From positions 14,017-78,016 of the forward strand of contig JAVVEL010000012.1 in NCBI GenBank assembly GCA_032260385.1: a stretch of DNA of 64,000 bases, read 5' to 3'. Within the stretch, counting starts at the first letter, position 1. Every line of letters begins with the position of its first letter. Of the stretch, positions 44,568 through 52,702 are shown piece by piece. The notes below the pieces were generated by a model that had not been told where the DNA came from, did no database searches, and saw only the letters and a list, made by a program, of their open reading frames with translations. Source of the DNA: UBA9300 sp032260385. Lineage in GTDB: Bacteria; Bacteroidota; Bacteroidia; Bacteroidales; VadinHA17. A program made the translations under genes and the position numbers.

Positions 44568-44966
44568 ATGGAAGATTTTGTAATGAAAGTTATGAAGGGA
44601 GACGGATGCAATCCTCCGCAAGTATGTCTGGATGCATTTGAGAGTAAATTCAGTACTGCCATCAGTGTTGAATGGTATGACAGGGATGGGAACTATGAGG
44701 CAGTATTCTATAAGAACCAGCTCGAACATGTTGCAGTATTCAGTCCGTCCGGCTTGTTATCAGAATACAAGCTGATGCTGCAAGAAGATTACCTGCCGGG
44801 TAAAATTACTGATATTCTTAAGCCGGGGGGTGATATAATGAGTGCCGTTTTAAAGAACAAGGGAAATGCACTTGAGTATGAGGTGGTGGTAATGGACAAA
44901 GAAATGAAAAGAAGCCTTATCTTGTTTTCCGAACAAGGTAAAATTTTGTCGAGCACGCAATTATAA
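44568..44966 (+). CDS. Small PepSY-like domain protein
   Basis: This 132-residue protein fits the PepSY-like pattern of Bacteroidetes: a helix PQVCLDAFESKF, a strand SVEWYDRDGNYEAVFYKN, HVAVFSPSGLLSEYKL and a second, more divergent unit behind DYLPGKITDIL. Family members are usually exported, but no signal peptide is visible here, so a cytoplasmic location is likely or the start is further upstream. It follows the ECF sigma gene on the same strand by 47 bases, which suggests co-expression; an anti-sigma or regulatory role is only a guess. It converges with the MscS gene, 19 bases away. Confidence 0.6.
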   Translation: MEDFVMKVMKGDGCNPPQVCLDAFESKFSTAISVEWYDRDGNYEAVFYKNQLEHVAVFSPSGLLSEYKLMLQEDYLPGKITDILKPGGDIMSAVLKNKGNALEYEVVVMDKEMKRSLILFSEQGKILSSTQL

Positions 44967-44985
44967 TTCAAAGTCTTTCTTTGCC

Positions 44986-46038
44986 TTATTCCTCCTTCTC
45001 GCTATCCTCCTTTATATTTTCCTCCATTTTTTTAATCATCCCCTCGAGGCGTTCTATTGTTGCTTTTGCCTTACTGATTTCTTCCTTGTCCTTTGTTTCC
45101 TTGATTGTTGCCTTTAATTTATCCCGTCGTGCTATCATCTTTTGCAGGAGGTCTTTTTTCTTCTGTGCTTCTTCCGACTTTATTGCCTCATCAAATACCA
45201 GCTCTTCAGGTGCTATTTCCTCTTCCAAAACTTTTTTCCCGGCATGATACTCGGGGATAAATTGTTGTTCATCCACCCTTCGCTGGTTCATGAATGAGGG
45301 TGATACAATTTCAATCCTGTTTTTATGGAGCATATCCATCACCTTTGCATTCAGCAATGACCTGGTGCTGAAAAATTTACCGGTATCTTCCAGGAAGCCG
45401 TGGACCTTGTATGTTACTGAGAAGTCGCCAAGATCAGTAATATAAACATAGGGATCTTTGAGTCCTGTTGCCAGGGCTGCTTCCTTCAGGGCTTCTTCAA
45501 TTTTTGACCTCGATACATCATAGCCCAGTGAAACGGATGTGGATATTACGGTGTTTGTTTTACGTGTCAGCTTTACGGGGTGGGTTGCTACATAAAGATT
45601 CGGAAGGGTGACGAAATTGCTGTCTTCAAGCTGTATCTCGACATGGAATGCAAATTTTTTAATCACCCTACCTTGCAGATCGTTAATACTTATCAGGTCG
45701 CCGTTCCTGAACCTCTTCATTGAGTTGTTCATGAAGCCGGCAATAAGGTTACCCAGTATAGTGGTTGAGCTCAGGGCTATTCCGGCACTTATTATTATGG
45801 CCAGGAAGCTGAGTATCTGGCCCTTCATTGAAGCATCTATGGGCATTGCAAGGATAAAGATTATTGTGCCCAGGAAGCTTACCAGGAAGGTAAGGGACCT
45901 CTTTATTATTATGGCTGTATTTTTAATGGTTTTCATCCTGTTGAATATCCAGGAATTAAATATCAGCAGGGCCACCACAATGATTATAACAATAGCCGGA
46001 TTAAGTATTGACTTTAAGATATTGAGAAGTTGTTCCAT
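44986..46038 (-). CDS. Mechanosensitive ion channel, MscS family
   Basis: The 350-residue protein has about four membrane helices in the first 130 residues, including the pore-type helix ALSSTTILGNLIAGFMNNSMKRF, and an MscS middle beta-domain (FRNGDLISINDLQGRV, LPNLYVATHPV). The cytosolic domain continues to about residue 280, and the last 70 residues are a highly charged coiled-coil (KKKDLLQKMIARRDKLKATI) not seen in short MscS proteins. It releases solutes on osmotic downshift. Convergent with the PepSY-like gene. The tail may mediate oligomerisation or interaction, by inference. Confidence 0.9.
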   Translation of the reverse strand: MEQLLNILKSILNPAIVIIIVVALLIFNSWIFNRMKTIKNTAIIIKRSLTFLVSFLGTIIFILAMPIDASMKGQILSFLAIIISAGIALSSTTILGNLIAGFMNNSMKRFRNGDLISINDLQGRVIKKFAFHVEIQLEDSNFVTLPNLYVATHPVKLTRKTNTVISTSVSLGYDVSRSKIEEALKEAALATGLKDPYVYITDLGDFSVTYKVHGFLEDTGKFFSTRSLLNAKVMDMLHKNRIEIVSPSFMNQRRVDEQQFIPEYHAGKKVLEEEIAPEELVFDEAIKSEEAQKKKDLLQKMIARRDKLKATIKETKDKEEISKAKATIERLEGMIKKMEENIKEDSEKEE

Positions 46039-46094
46039 ATAAAATAGTTTTTAGGGTCCTGGCTTAATTGAACGCACCGCTTACAGTGCTTCTG

Positions 46095-46868
46095 TCAGGA
46101 TGATATTTTTTTACAGATTATTATAAATTCTTTGGAATCCTTGTCAAGCGGATTGCCTTGAAAGTCGCCTATAATATCATAGTCCTCAAAGTCGGATCGT
46201 TCAATCAGGTGTTCCAGTTCATACCTGAAAAAAAAGCGCAGGGGCACCTTCCATTCTTCTGTTTTAATCCCCTCATCTTCTTCCCATTCAAGTCGGAATA
46301 ATATATTCAGAACCTGGTTTACAAGGTCTGGCATGGAGGTCACGATGCGTTTCAGTCTCTTGCCGGGTTCATATTCATCGTCAAAATCAGTTTGTTTATC
46401 GATACCCTGGTGGAGGATTCCCGTATCGGGCACAAAGGCATCAAAAATGAATCTTCCACCCGGAACCAGGTGCCTGTAAATATTATTAAGAGCCTTAAGC
46501 TGTTCCTCTTTTTCAATCAGGTGCATAAACACCCTGAAAGGGGCTAGCACCAGGTCAAAGTTGAAGTCAAAGCTAAAGTCAACAATGCTCTGGAGGCTTA
46601 TGCGGTGATGCTCCTTTTTGTCAAGTTTCCTGTATAAGACATCCAGCATTGACCGGCTGATATCAATGCCGTAAATATCAGCTCCCTCTTTTAGTGCCTT
46701 AATGAAATGGCGTCCGGTACCCACTCCAATCTCCAGAATTTTTCCATCTGTTTCCCTTATCAGGTCATGGAAATAGTCACTGTCGGCACCGTCAAGTATT
46801 TTCTTGTATATGGTGTCATAAAAGCGTGAGAAGTTTTTGGGATATTCATTTTTCATACCGGCTGACAT
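46095..46868 (-). CDS. SAM-dependent methyltransferase
   Basis: About 258 residues with a class I methyltransferase fold: GKILEIGVGTGRHFIKALKEG is the SAM-binding motif, then IDISRSMLDVL and DLVLAPFRVFMHL. The catalytic motif is not specific enough to tell the acceptor. The frame is open up to 47117, but the upstream 80 residues are a decayed C45-type hydrolase sequence, so I place the start at the ATG at 46868 (MSAGMKNEYP); the ATG at 46856 is an alternative. The gene has no obvious partner. Confidence 0.8.
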   Translation of the reverse strand: MSAGMKNEYPKNFSRFYDTIYKKILDGADSDYFHDLIRETDGKILEIGVGTGRHFIKALKEGADIYGIDISRSMLDVLYRKLDKKEHHRISLQSIVDFSFDFNFDLVLAPFRVFMHLIEKEEQLKALNNIYRHLVPGGRFIFDAFVPDTGILHQGIDKQTDFDDEYEPGKRLKRIVTSMPDLVNQVLNILFRLEWEEDEGIKTEEWKVPLRFFFRYELEHLIERSDFEDYDIIGDFQGNPLDKDSKEFIIICKKISS

Positions 46869-47344
46869 GGTTGATTTAACGTAAAGATAGTAAGTAAATG
46901 TTGAATTGTTGAATCTGGCAGGGTACACGTTCTTTTCTTCATTACTCCTGAGGTAATTTATTGTTTCTCCAGGGTCATCACCCGGACTAACACCTTTAAA
47001 AACGGCTGATGATGTTGATGTACGCCTGGCGATATTGTCTTTGAAGTGAACCATCTTTACTTCATCTTGCGAGGTGGCAAGATCGGACAGATTAATACCA
47101 GCAAAATCATTTACCATGCTTCTTTATATTCATAGTCACCCACATTCACCATGGCTATATATTCATACCTGCCGGTCGTTACATAAACCAGTTTATTGTA
47201 CTCATTACTTGTATCCCTGTGTTTCCACATTATTGGTCTGCCGTCGGGTGTTTATTTGCCGCTTATAATAACCGAGGTGCATGCATCCACCCTGCCTGTG
47301 AGGGATAGTGCAAAGAAGAATATGAAAAGAGTCACATGTTTCAT
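46869..47344 (-). pseudogene. Decayed peptidase C45-like acyltransferase/hydrolase remnant
   Basis: Reading minus-strand from 47344 gives a signal peptide, MKHVTLFIFFFALSLTGRVDA, then CTSVIISGK-stop-TPDGRPIMWKHRDT, which is the start of C45-family proteins: an autocatalytic Cys followed by TPDGRP and the WKHRD motif. An in-frame TAA interrupts it after GK. After EAW the frame shifts to VNDFAGIN, and then a large part is missing before DNIARRTSTSSAVFKG and SPGDDPGET, which resemble the C-terminal part of the same family. One stop, one frameshift and a deletion show it is not functional. The rest of the spacer up to 47573 is empty of recognisable genes. Confidence 0.65.
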
Positions 47345-47573
47345 GATTTTATCATTTAGACTGGATGATTTACAAATATAAGAAGAATGGCAAGACCAAG
47401 TGCATGGGGACAGAACAGATACCACTGCCTGCCAGGGCTGCTAAAATAGTAGCTAATGCCATTGGAAAAGTTTAAATATAAGAGCGGAAGCTCTGTGGAT
47501 GTGGCAATTAAGACGGGTTTCCATCGGTCCAGGTAACTATTTGGCGAATGGCACAATGATATTCAGCAGATTA

Positions 47574-48119
47574 TCAGCAGCATTTATCTGCAGACCTTAT
47601 CATTTCAATGCCTGCATCCTTCATTTCCCTGAGAGCCTCTGCCTCATTATCTGATCCCGGTTCCACGGCTGCTATAGCATCGGTTACAAGCCATGTATTG
47701 AAGCCACTCCGCACGGCATCCAGAGCCGTTGTCCTGACACAGTATTCTGTTGTTAATCCTGTAATATAAACATCGGTCACCTTACTTTTAAGCAAATAGT
47801 CCTTAAGGTTTTCATTGGTAGCTTCGAAGGCTGAATATCCATCATCTTTGCTGCCGGTTCCCTTATGAAAGCCTTTATGGATTTTGGTGATATTCAGGTC
47901 AGGATGGAAAAGTGCTCCCCTGGTGCCGTCGACACAGTGCGGAGGCCATTTATCGAAATGCTTTGTGTCGGGAGGGTGAACATCACGTGATGCCACAATA
48001 AGACTGAATTTGTCCATCAGTTTATTAATCACCGGGATAATCTCATTTGCTTGTGGTGCCGGCAGTGCACCGCCGGGACAAAAATCATTCTGTACATCCA
48101 CTATTATCAGCGCTTCCAT
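47574..48119 (-). CDS. pncA: Nicotinamidase
   Basis: The 181-residue enzyme is of the isochorismatase-like fold. The catalytic Asp is in ALIIVDVQNDFCPGGAL, the metal-binding region in RDVHPPDTKHFDKWPPHC, and the catalytic Cys in ITGLTTEYCVRTTALDA, followed by the usual DA.AAVEPGSD. It converts nicotinamide into nicotinic acid for NAD salvage. Its start overlaps the stop of pncB by 13 bases, so the two genes are translationally linked and encode consecutive steps. The size is typical of this family. Confidence 0.95.
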   Translation of the reverse strand: MEALIIVDVQNDFCPGGALPAPQANEIIPVINKLMDKFSLIVASRDVHPPDTKHFDKWPPHCVDGTRGALFHPDLNITKIHKGFHKGTGSKDDGYSAFEATNENLKDYLLKSKVTDVYITGLTTEYCVRTTALDAVRSGFNTWLVTDAIAAVEPGSDNEAEALREMKDAGIEMIRSADKCC

Positions 48120-49516
48120 ATCTTATCCTTTAAATTATTTCGTAAATCCATCAATTCCTTACCTATACCAACCTTATATATGTGAGGATTATCAAACCTT
48201 TTTGTTTCTGCTGCTACCTGTGCAAGCCTTTCCGCGGCATATTTTGCAGATTCATCAAGTGACATGCAGGTGAGAATCTTACCCTTATCCATTACTTTTT
48301 CAAGGAGCGGGCTGCAGGAATATCCCTCCAGCTTACAATTTTTTTCGGGATGGTGGGGGTGGTAGATCATTTGTGGCACCTTTGAATCAGCAAGCTCAAT
48401 GGCATCGGCATAGAAAAGCTTTTCTCCATTGATATAACGGTAGACTTTCTTTATTCCCGGAAGGGTGGTTTTGGCTATATTATCAGACACTTTCATACTG
48501 GGCCTGTCATCTACCTCTGTCAGTTTATATACTCCGTCGAGTGCACCTTCACCCATACCAGTTACCAGGGATGTGCCCACCCCGAATGAATCGACCGGTG
48601 CATCCTGGTCAAGAAGGCTCTTGATAAGGTATTCATCGAGCTGGTTTGATACCACTATCTTAACATATTTAAGCCCTGCGCTGTCAAGCATCTTTCGTGC
48701 TTCCTTGCTCATATAGGCCAGGTCGCCGCTGTCAAGCCTGATACCTGTCAGCCTGTGGCCTTCATTCTCCAGTTCCTTTGCTACAGTTATAGCATTCGGG
48801 ACACCGTGTTTAAGGGTATCATAAGTATCGACCAGCAATATGGATGAATCAGGGTATAAGCGTGCATATTCCCTGAAAGCATCTATTTCCCTGTCAAAAC
48901 TCTGGATCCATGAATGAGCCATTGTGCCGGTTGATTCAAATCCGAACCTGCTGGCACTGAAAGTATTTGAACTGCCATTGAAACCGCCTATCATTGCTGC
49001 CCTGCTGGCATGTATGGCACCCAGTCCCTGTGCGCGCCTCAGTCCAAAATCAACAAGCAGCCTGTCACCTGCCACAAGCCTCATCCTTGCTGCTTTGGTG
49101 GCTATAAGCGACTGGAAGTTGATTATGTTAAGGATCAGGCTTTCAACGAGCTGTGTTTCAATAATATTACCTTCCACCCGCAGCAGGGGTTCATTAGTAA
49201 AGACTATCTCTCCCTCACGAACGGAATGGATATTTCCCCGGAAACGAAAAGTCCTGAGGGCTTCAATGAATTTATCATTGAAGCCCCTTGATTTAAGGTA
49301 GCGGCAATCTTCATCACTGAAACGGTAGTTGCTTATGAGCTCAAGCAGATTATCCAGACCTGCAAAAACTACAAAACCTCCCCCATAAGGATTTTTTCGG
49401 AAGAAATAGTCAAAATTTGCCCTTGTAGCATTTTTCCCCCTAAGGAAATATCCCTGCGCCATGGTGAGCTCGTAATAGTCAGTGTAAAGTCCCGAATTGA
49501 TATCTATTGGTGACAT
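48107..49516 (-). CDS. pncB: Nicotinate phosphoribosyltransferase
   Basis: This 469-residue protein joins nicotinic acid and PRPP to give nicotinate mononucleotide. Visible family elements are GLYTDYYELTMAQGYF at the N-terminus, VDFGLRRAQGLGA with the substrate-binding region, LLVDTYDTLKHGVPNAI, the RLDSGDL motif, and SFGVGTSL followed by YKL near the phosphate-binding site. It is the first gene of the pncB-pncA operon, overlapping pncA by 13 bases. A DksA/TraR-like gene lies upstream on the same strand but separated by about 140 bases. Confidence 0.95.
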   Translation of the reverse strand: MSPIDINSGLYTDYYELTMAQGYFLRGKNATRANFDYFFRKNPYGGGFVVFAGLDNLLELISNYRFSDEDCRYLKSRGFNDKFIEALRTFRFRGNIHSVREGEIVFTNEPLLRVEGNIIETQLVESLILNIINFQSLIATKAARMRLVAGDRLLVDFGLRRAQGLGAIHASRAAMIGGFNGSSNTFSASRFGFESTGTMAHSWIQSFDREIDAFREYARLYPDSSILLVDTYDTLKHGVPNAITVAKELENEGHRLTGIRLDSGDLAYMSKEARKMLDSAGLKYVKIVVSNQLDEYLIKSLLDQDAPVDSFGVGTSLVTGMGEGALDGVYKLTEVDDRPSMKVSDNIAKTTLPGIKKVYRYINGEKLFYADAIELADSKVPQMIYHPHHPEKNCKLEGYSCSPLLEKVMDKGKILTCMSLDESAKYAAERLAQVAAETKRFDNPHIYKVGIGKELMDLRNNLKDKIWKR

Positions 49517-49659
49517 TCTTATTAGTTTTCTACTTAAATCTTTTTAGTCTCGTTTAGGATTACAAGATTGACTTCGCCAAGCTCGCCTGATTCATTTATC
49601 TTCGCCAACCTCACCCTGCCCGGTTTAACGACTCAACGACTCAATCCCTCAACCATCCC

Positions 49660-49989
49660 TCATCCACACGATAAGCACCTCGTAGCCGTGGGCATGGCTT
49701 TCATCCTTTCAAAAGGAATTGGTTTCTTACACGTGGTGCATATTCCGTAGGCCGGGCTGTCTATTCTTTTCAGTACCTCATTCAATATTTTCAATCTCTG
49801 CCTCGCCTTGGCAAGAGCATGTTCATTGATTTCCTTGCCCGTGTTTTCCTTTGTGGTAAACCAATCGTTGGCATCAGACTGAACTTCATCGTCAGACACC
49901 AGGTCGGTAAGCGTATCAATCGATTCCTTAAGGGCTTGAATTTCATGCTCGACCCTTTTCCTTATCTCGTTCTTCTCTTCTGTTGTCAT
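49660..49989 (-). CDS. DksA/TraR family zinc-finger protein
   Basis: The 109-residue protein has a long N-terminal coiled-coil helix pair (EIRKRVEHEIQALKESI and ALAKARQRLKILNEVLKRI) and a C-terminal zinc finger, CTTCKKPIPFERMKAMP with a final CLSCG. DksA-type proteins enter the RNA polymerase secondary channel and modulate transcription initiation in the stringent response. The acidic tip residues of the coiled coil are not clearly conserved here. The gene is single and divergent from the metal efflux operon. Confidence 0.9.
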   Translation of the reverse strand: MTTEEKNEIRKRVEHEIQALKESIDTLTDLVSDDEVQSDANDWFTTKENTGKEINEHALAKARQRLKILNEVLKRIDSPAYGICTTCKKPIPFERMKAMPTATRCLSCG

Positions 49990-50199
49990 GTCAGTGCTTA
50001 AAATCCAAAATTAGGAAAAATATGTTTTACCCGGATTATAATTTCTTATTTATACTGTGAACGAAATATTGTAAAGGTATATACTGTCAACCTGCAGGCT
50101 GATCCCTTCGTTGGAATATCCGAACAATTCTGTTTGCACGTTGTTTCATTTGATTGGTTGTTTTAATCCTGCCAACAATAATTGTTTTATCTTTATATT

Positions 50200-51459
50200 A
50201 TGAACTTAAATAAGATGATAAACAAATTAGTTTTCACTTTACTCTTACCCTTGATCTTAAGTACCCTCGCAAACGGGCAAGACTCAGTTCTGACGATTAA
50301 TAAGGCTGTGGAGTCAGCATACGGAAAGAACAGCATTCTGCAGCAACTGAGGGCATCATTGAGGCAGGAAGAGCAAAGCTGGAGGACGGAGACAGGCATA
50401 GGATCACCTGAAATAAGCTATTTCAGGGAAGGTATCCAGACCGGACCGGAAGATCTTTTTGATGAGCAGCGGATAGCCATATCACAGGAAGTTGACTTCC
50501 CTCTGACAATTATGTACAGGCTGAAAGCTGTGAAACAGTCTGTTCTCTCCCTCGAATACCAGGTGCAAGCTCTTGAACGACAGATTAAAACTGAAGTAAA
50601 GAGCAATTATATTGAGGTTATATATGCACTGTACCTCCAGGAATCAAGGCAGAGGCAGATGGAAATAGCTACTGATCTTTACAATGCCGTTTATACAAGA
50701 TATGAAATTGGCATGGCTACAGGTGTTGACCTTACAAACGCCGAGTTGCAGATGGAACAGGCAAAGAACGACCTTGATGAATCTGAATGGATACTTCATA
50801 AAGCACGCTATGCACTTTTCTATACGATGGGTTTACCGGAGGAAGAGCAGTTATATACAATTGAATTCAGTGATACACTCAGGGCCGAAGATATTGAAAT
50901 AAGCCAGATTCAATCACTCCAGCTGAAGGATGAGCAGCCTGAATACCTTTCTGTTGAGCATGAGCTCAATGCTGCCATGTACACCCTCAGGGAAGCTAAA
51001 AGCAATATCCTGCCCGATATTCGCTTCAGCCTTTATAAACAGGATTTCGGTGAAGGATATAACTACCGTGGTTTTGAGGTTGGATTAAGTATCCCTCTCT
51101 GGTATCCCCTTGAGCAGAAGGGAAAGGTCAAAAAGGCTGCTGCACGTATTGAGGAAATTGGATGGAAACAGAATGAAGTCAGCCTGGATATGAAAAAGCA
51201 GATAGAATATGCATGGCATAATTATTCTGTCAGCAGGAGTATTATAGAGAGGTATAACAGTACAATGAAAGATAAGGCCGCCAACCTGAGAAGAATGGCA
51301 CTGCGATCGTACCAGCTGGGCGAGATTGATCTGCTGAACCTGCTTAATGCCCAGCAGACCTATATTGACAGTGAACAGAGATACCTTGGAGCCTTACGTG
51401 ATTATTTCCTCCAGCTGGTTGCACTCGAAAAATACATGGATAAAGATTTGGTTTATTAG
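50200..51459 (+). CDS. TolC family outer membrane efflux protein
   Basis: The 419-residue protein has a signal peptide (LLLPLILSTLANGQ) and two outer membrane efflux domains of helical hairpins with interspersed strands (SVLTINKAVESAYGKN, GMATGVDLTNAELQMEQAKNDL, and GEIDLLNLLNAQQTYID near the C-terminus). It would form the outer-membrane exit duct of the tripartite pump. It is the first gene of a three-gene operon; the HlyD gene starts 11 bases after its stop. The ATG at 50200 is preferred over a TTG at 50182. Confidence 0.9.
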   Translation: MNLNKMINKLVFTLLLPLILSTLANGQDSVLTINKAVESAYGKNSILQQLRASLRQEEQSWRTETGIGSPEISYFREGIQTGPEDLFDEQRIAISQEVDFPLTIMYRLKAVKQSVLSLEYQVQALERQIKTEVKSNYIEVIYALYLQESRQRQMEIATDLYNAVYTRYEIGMATGVDLTNAELQMEQAKNDLDESEWILHKARYALFYTMGLPEEEQLYTIEFSDTLRAEDIEISQIQSLQLKDEQPEYLSVEHELNAAMYTLREAKSNILPDIRFSLYKQDFGEGYNYRGFEVGLSIPLWYPLEQKGKVKKAAARIEEIGWKQNEVSLDMKKQIEYAWHNYSVSRSIIERYNSTMKDKAANLRRMALRSYQLGEIDLLNLLNAQQTYIDSEQRYLGALRDYFLQLVALEKYMDKDLVY

Positions 51460-51470
51460 ATAGCCTTTAA

Positions 51471-52676
51471 ATGATTAACAGAATGAAGAACACAATATTA
51501 TTTTTATTAATTCCCCTGCTCCTGGTGCCAGCATCATGTAATAAGAGCAAAAACAGTGAAGAGAGACCTGCAGACTGGATTACTGATTTACCGCCTTCAA
51601 TTCGCCAGGGAGCAGACAGTCTTGTATTTATAAGGCTGACAGAGCAACAAAGGGCTGATCTGGGAATTAAAACAATCATGATTGAAAAGAACCGGGAGGC
51701 CTATCCTCTCACAGTTCCGGGAGTGGTTTTTAATGACCCCGAACATACCAGCATCATCAGTGCTCCGATAAACGGACAGGTAAGCAGCATAAATAAGAGA
51801 GAAGGTGAATGGGTGAACAAAGGAGAGGAACTTTTCAGGATACAGAGCCTTGAGTTTGGCTCGATGGTATCTGAATACCTTATTGCCTATGCTGAAGAGG
51901 AATACCAGACCAACAGGCTTAATCGTATCAGACAGCTTGTTAAAGAAACAATAAGTTCGGAAAGCGATCTGGAACAAGCACTGTCCGATTATAACAGGGC
52001 GCAGGTGAGCTCAAGGGCCGCTTATTCCAGGCTCAGGGCAGTTGGTGTATCGGAAAGCGAAATTGCCTCTTTCACCGGATCTGATGATATTAACCCTGTG
52101 CTGAAGATCTATTCCCCCATAACGGGAGTTGTTGAGAAGAATTTCATTGAACCCGGTCAATCGGTCAATGCCCTGGAAAATCTTTCGCGTGTATTGGATA
52201 ACAGGGAGGTACTCATACGCGGCTACCTTAATCCGGATGATGCAAGGCTGGTAAAAGCAGGAGATAAGGTTAGCATAAGCATAAGGGAGAATCAGGGTTT
52301 TCTAATTGAAAATACGATTTCCTCAATTAATCCGGGCCTTGACGAAAACAGCATGTCTGTTGTGGTTAATGTTTATGTGCAGACTGTTGACGGATGGCCA
52401 AAACCGGGTGAGAACCTGCGCCTGACCATTCTGACTTCCGCTGAGCAGGAGATATTAAGGATACCCTTTGAAGCACTTACCTATGACGGTAATGATGCGG
52501 TGGTATTTGTAAAAAAAGACGATGGTCTTTATGAGAAAAGGATCATCATTATTGCCGATATAGGTGAAGGTAGTGTATTTGTCAGGGAAGGACTGTCTCC
52601 GGGAGAAGAGGTGGCCGTTTCACAGGTCTTCAGCCTTAAGGCAATTTCACGTTTCGAAATAATATCAGAAGAATAA
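51471..52676 (+). CDS. HlyD/CusB-type periplasmic adaptor lipoprotein
   Basis: The 401-residue membrane fusion protein has a lipoprotein signal (LLLVPASC), a barrel-sandwich domain (ISAPINGQVSSINKREGEWVNKGEELF and ITGVVEKNFIEPGQSVN), a helical hairpin and beta-barrel domains. The extra C-terminal region is short. It links the CzcA/CusA-like pump to the TolC-type duct. ATG at 51483 (MKNTILFLL) is an alternative start four residues later. The N-terminal part before the barrel lacks the methionine-rich copper motif of CusB, which leaves the metal undetermined. Confidence 0.9.
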   Translation: MINRMKNTILFLLIPLLLVPASCNKSKNSEERPADWITDLPPSIRQGADSLVFIRLTEQQRADLGIKTIMIEKNREAYPLTVPGVVFNDPEHTSIISAPINGQVSSINKREGEWVNKGEELFRIQSLEFGSMVSEYLIAYAEEEYQTNRLNRIRQLVKETISSESDLEQALSDYNRAQVSSRAAYSRLRAVGVSESEIASFTGSDDINPVLKIYSPITGVVEKNFIEPGQSVNALENLSRVLDNREVLIRGYLNPDDARLVKAGDKVSISIRENQGFLIENTISSINPGLDENSMSVVVNVYVQTVDGWPKPGENLRLTILTSAEQEILRIPFEALTYDGNDAVVFVKKDDGLYEKRIIIIADIGEGSVFVREGLSPGEEVAVSQVFSLKAISRFEIISEE

Positions 52677-52702
52677 TCATTTAAATATTTTAATAAAAGC
52701 TA

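Noticed and set aside
47345..47573. Minus-strand frame of 66 codons before pncA
   Set aside because: No domain, no start context, and composition like noncoding sequence.
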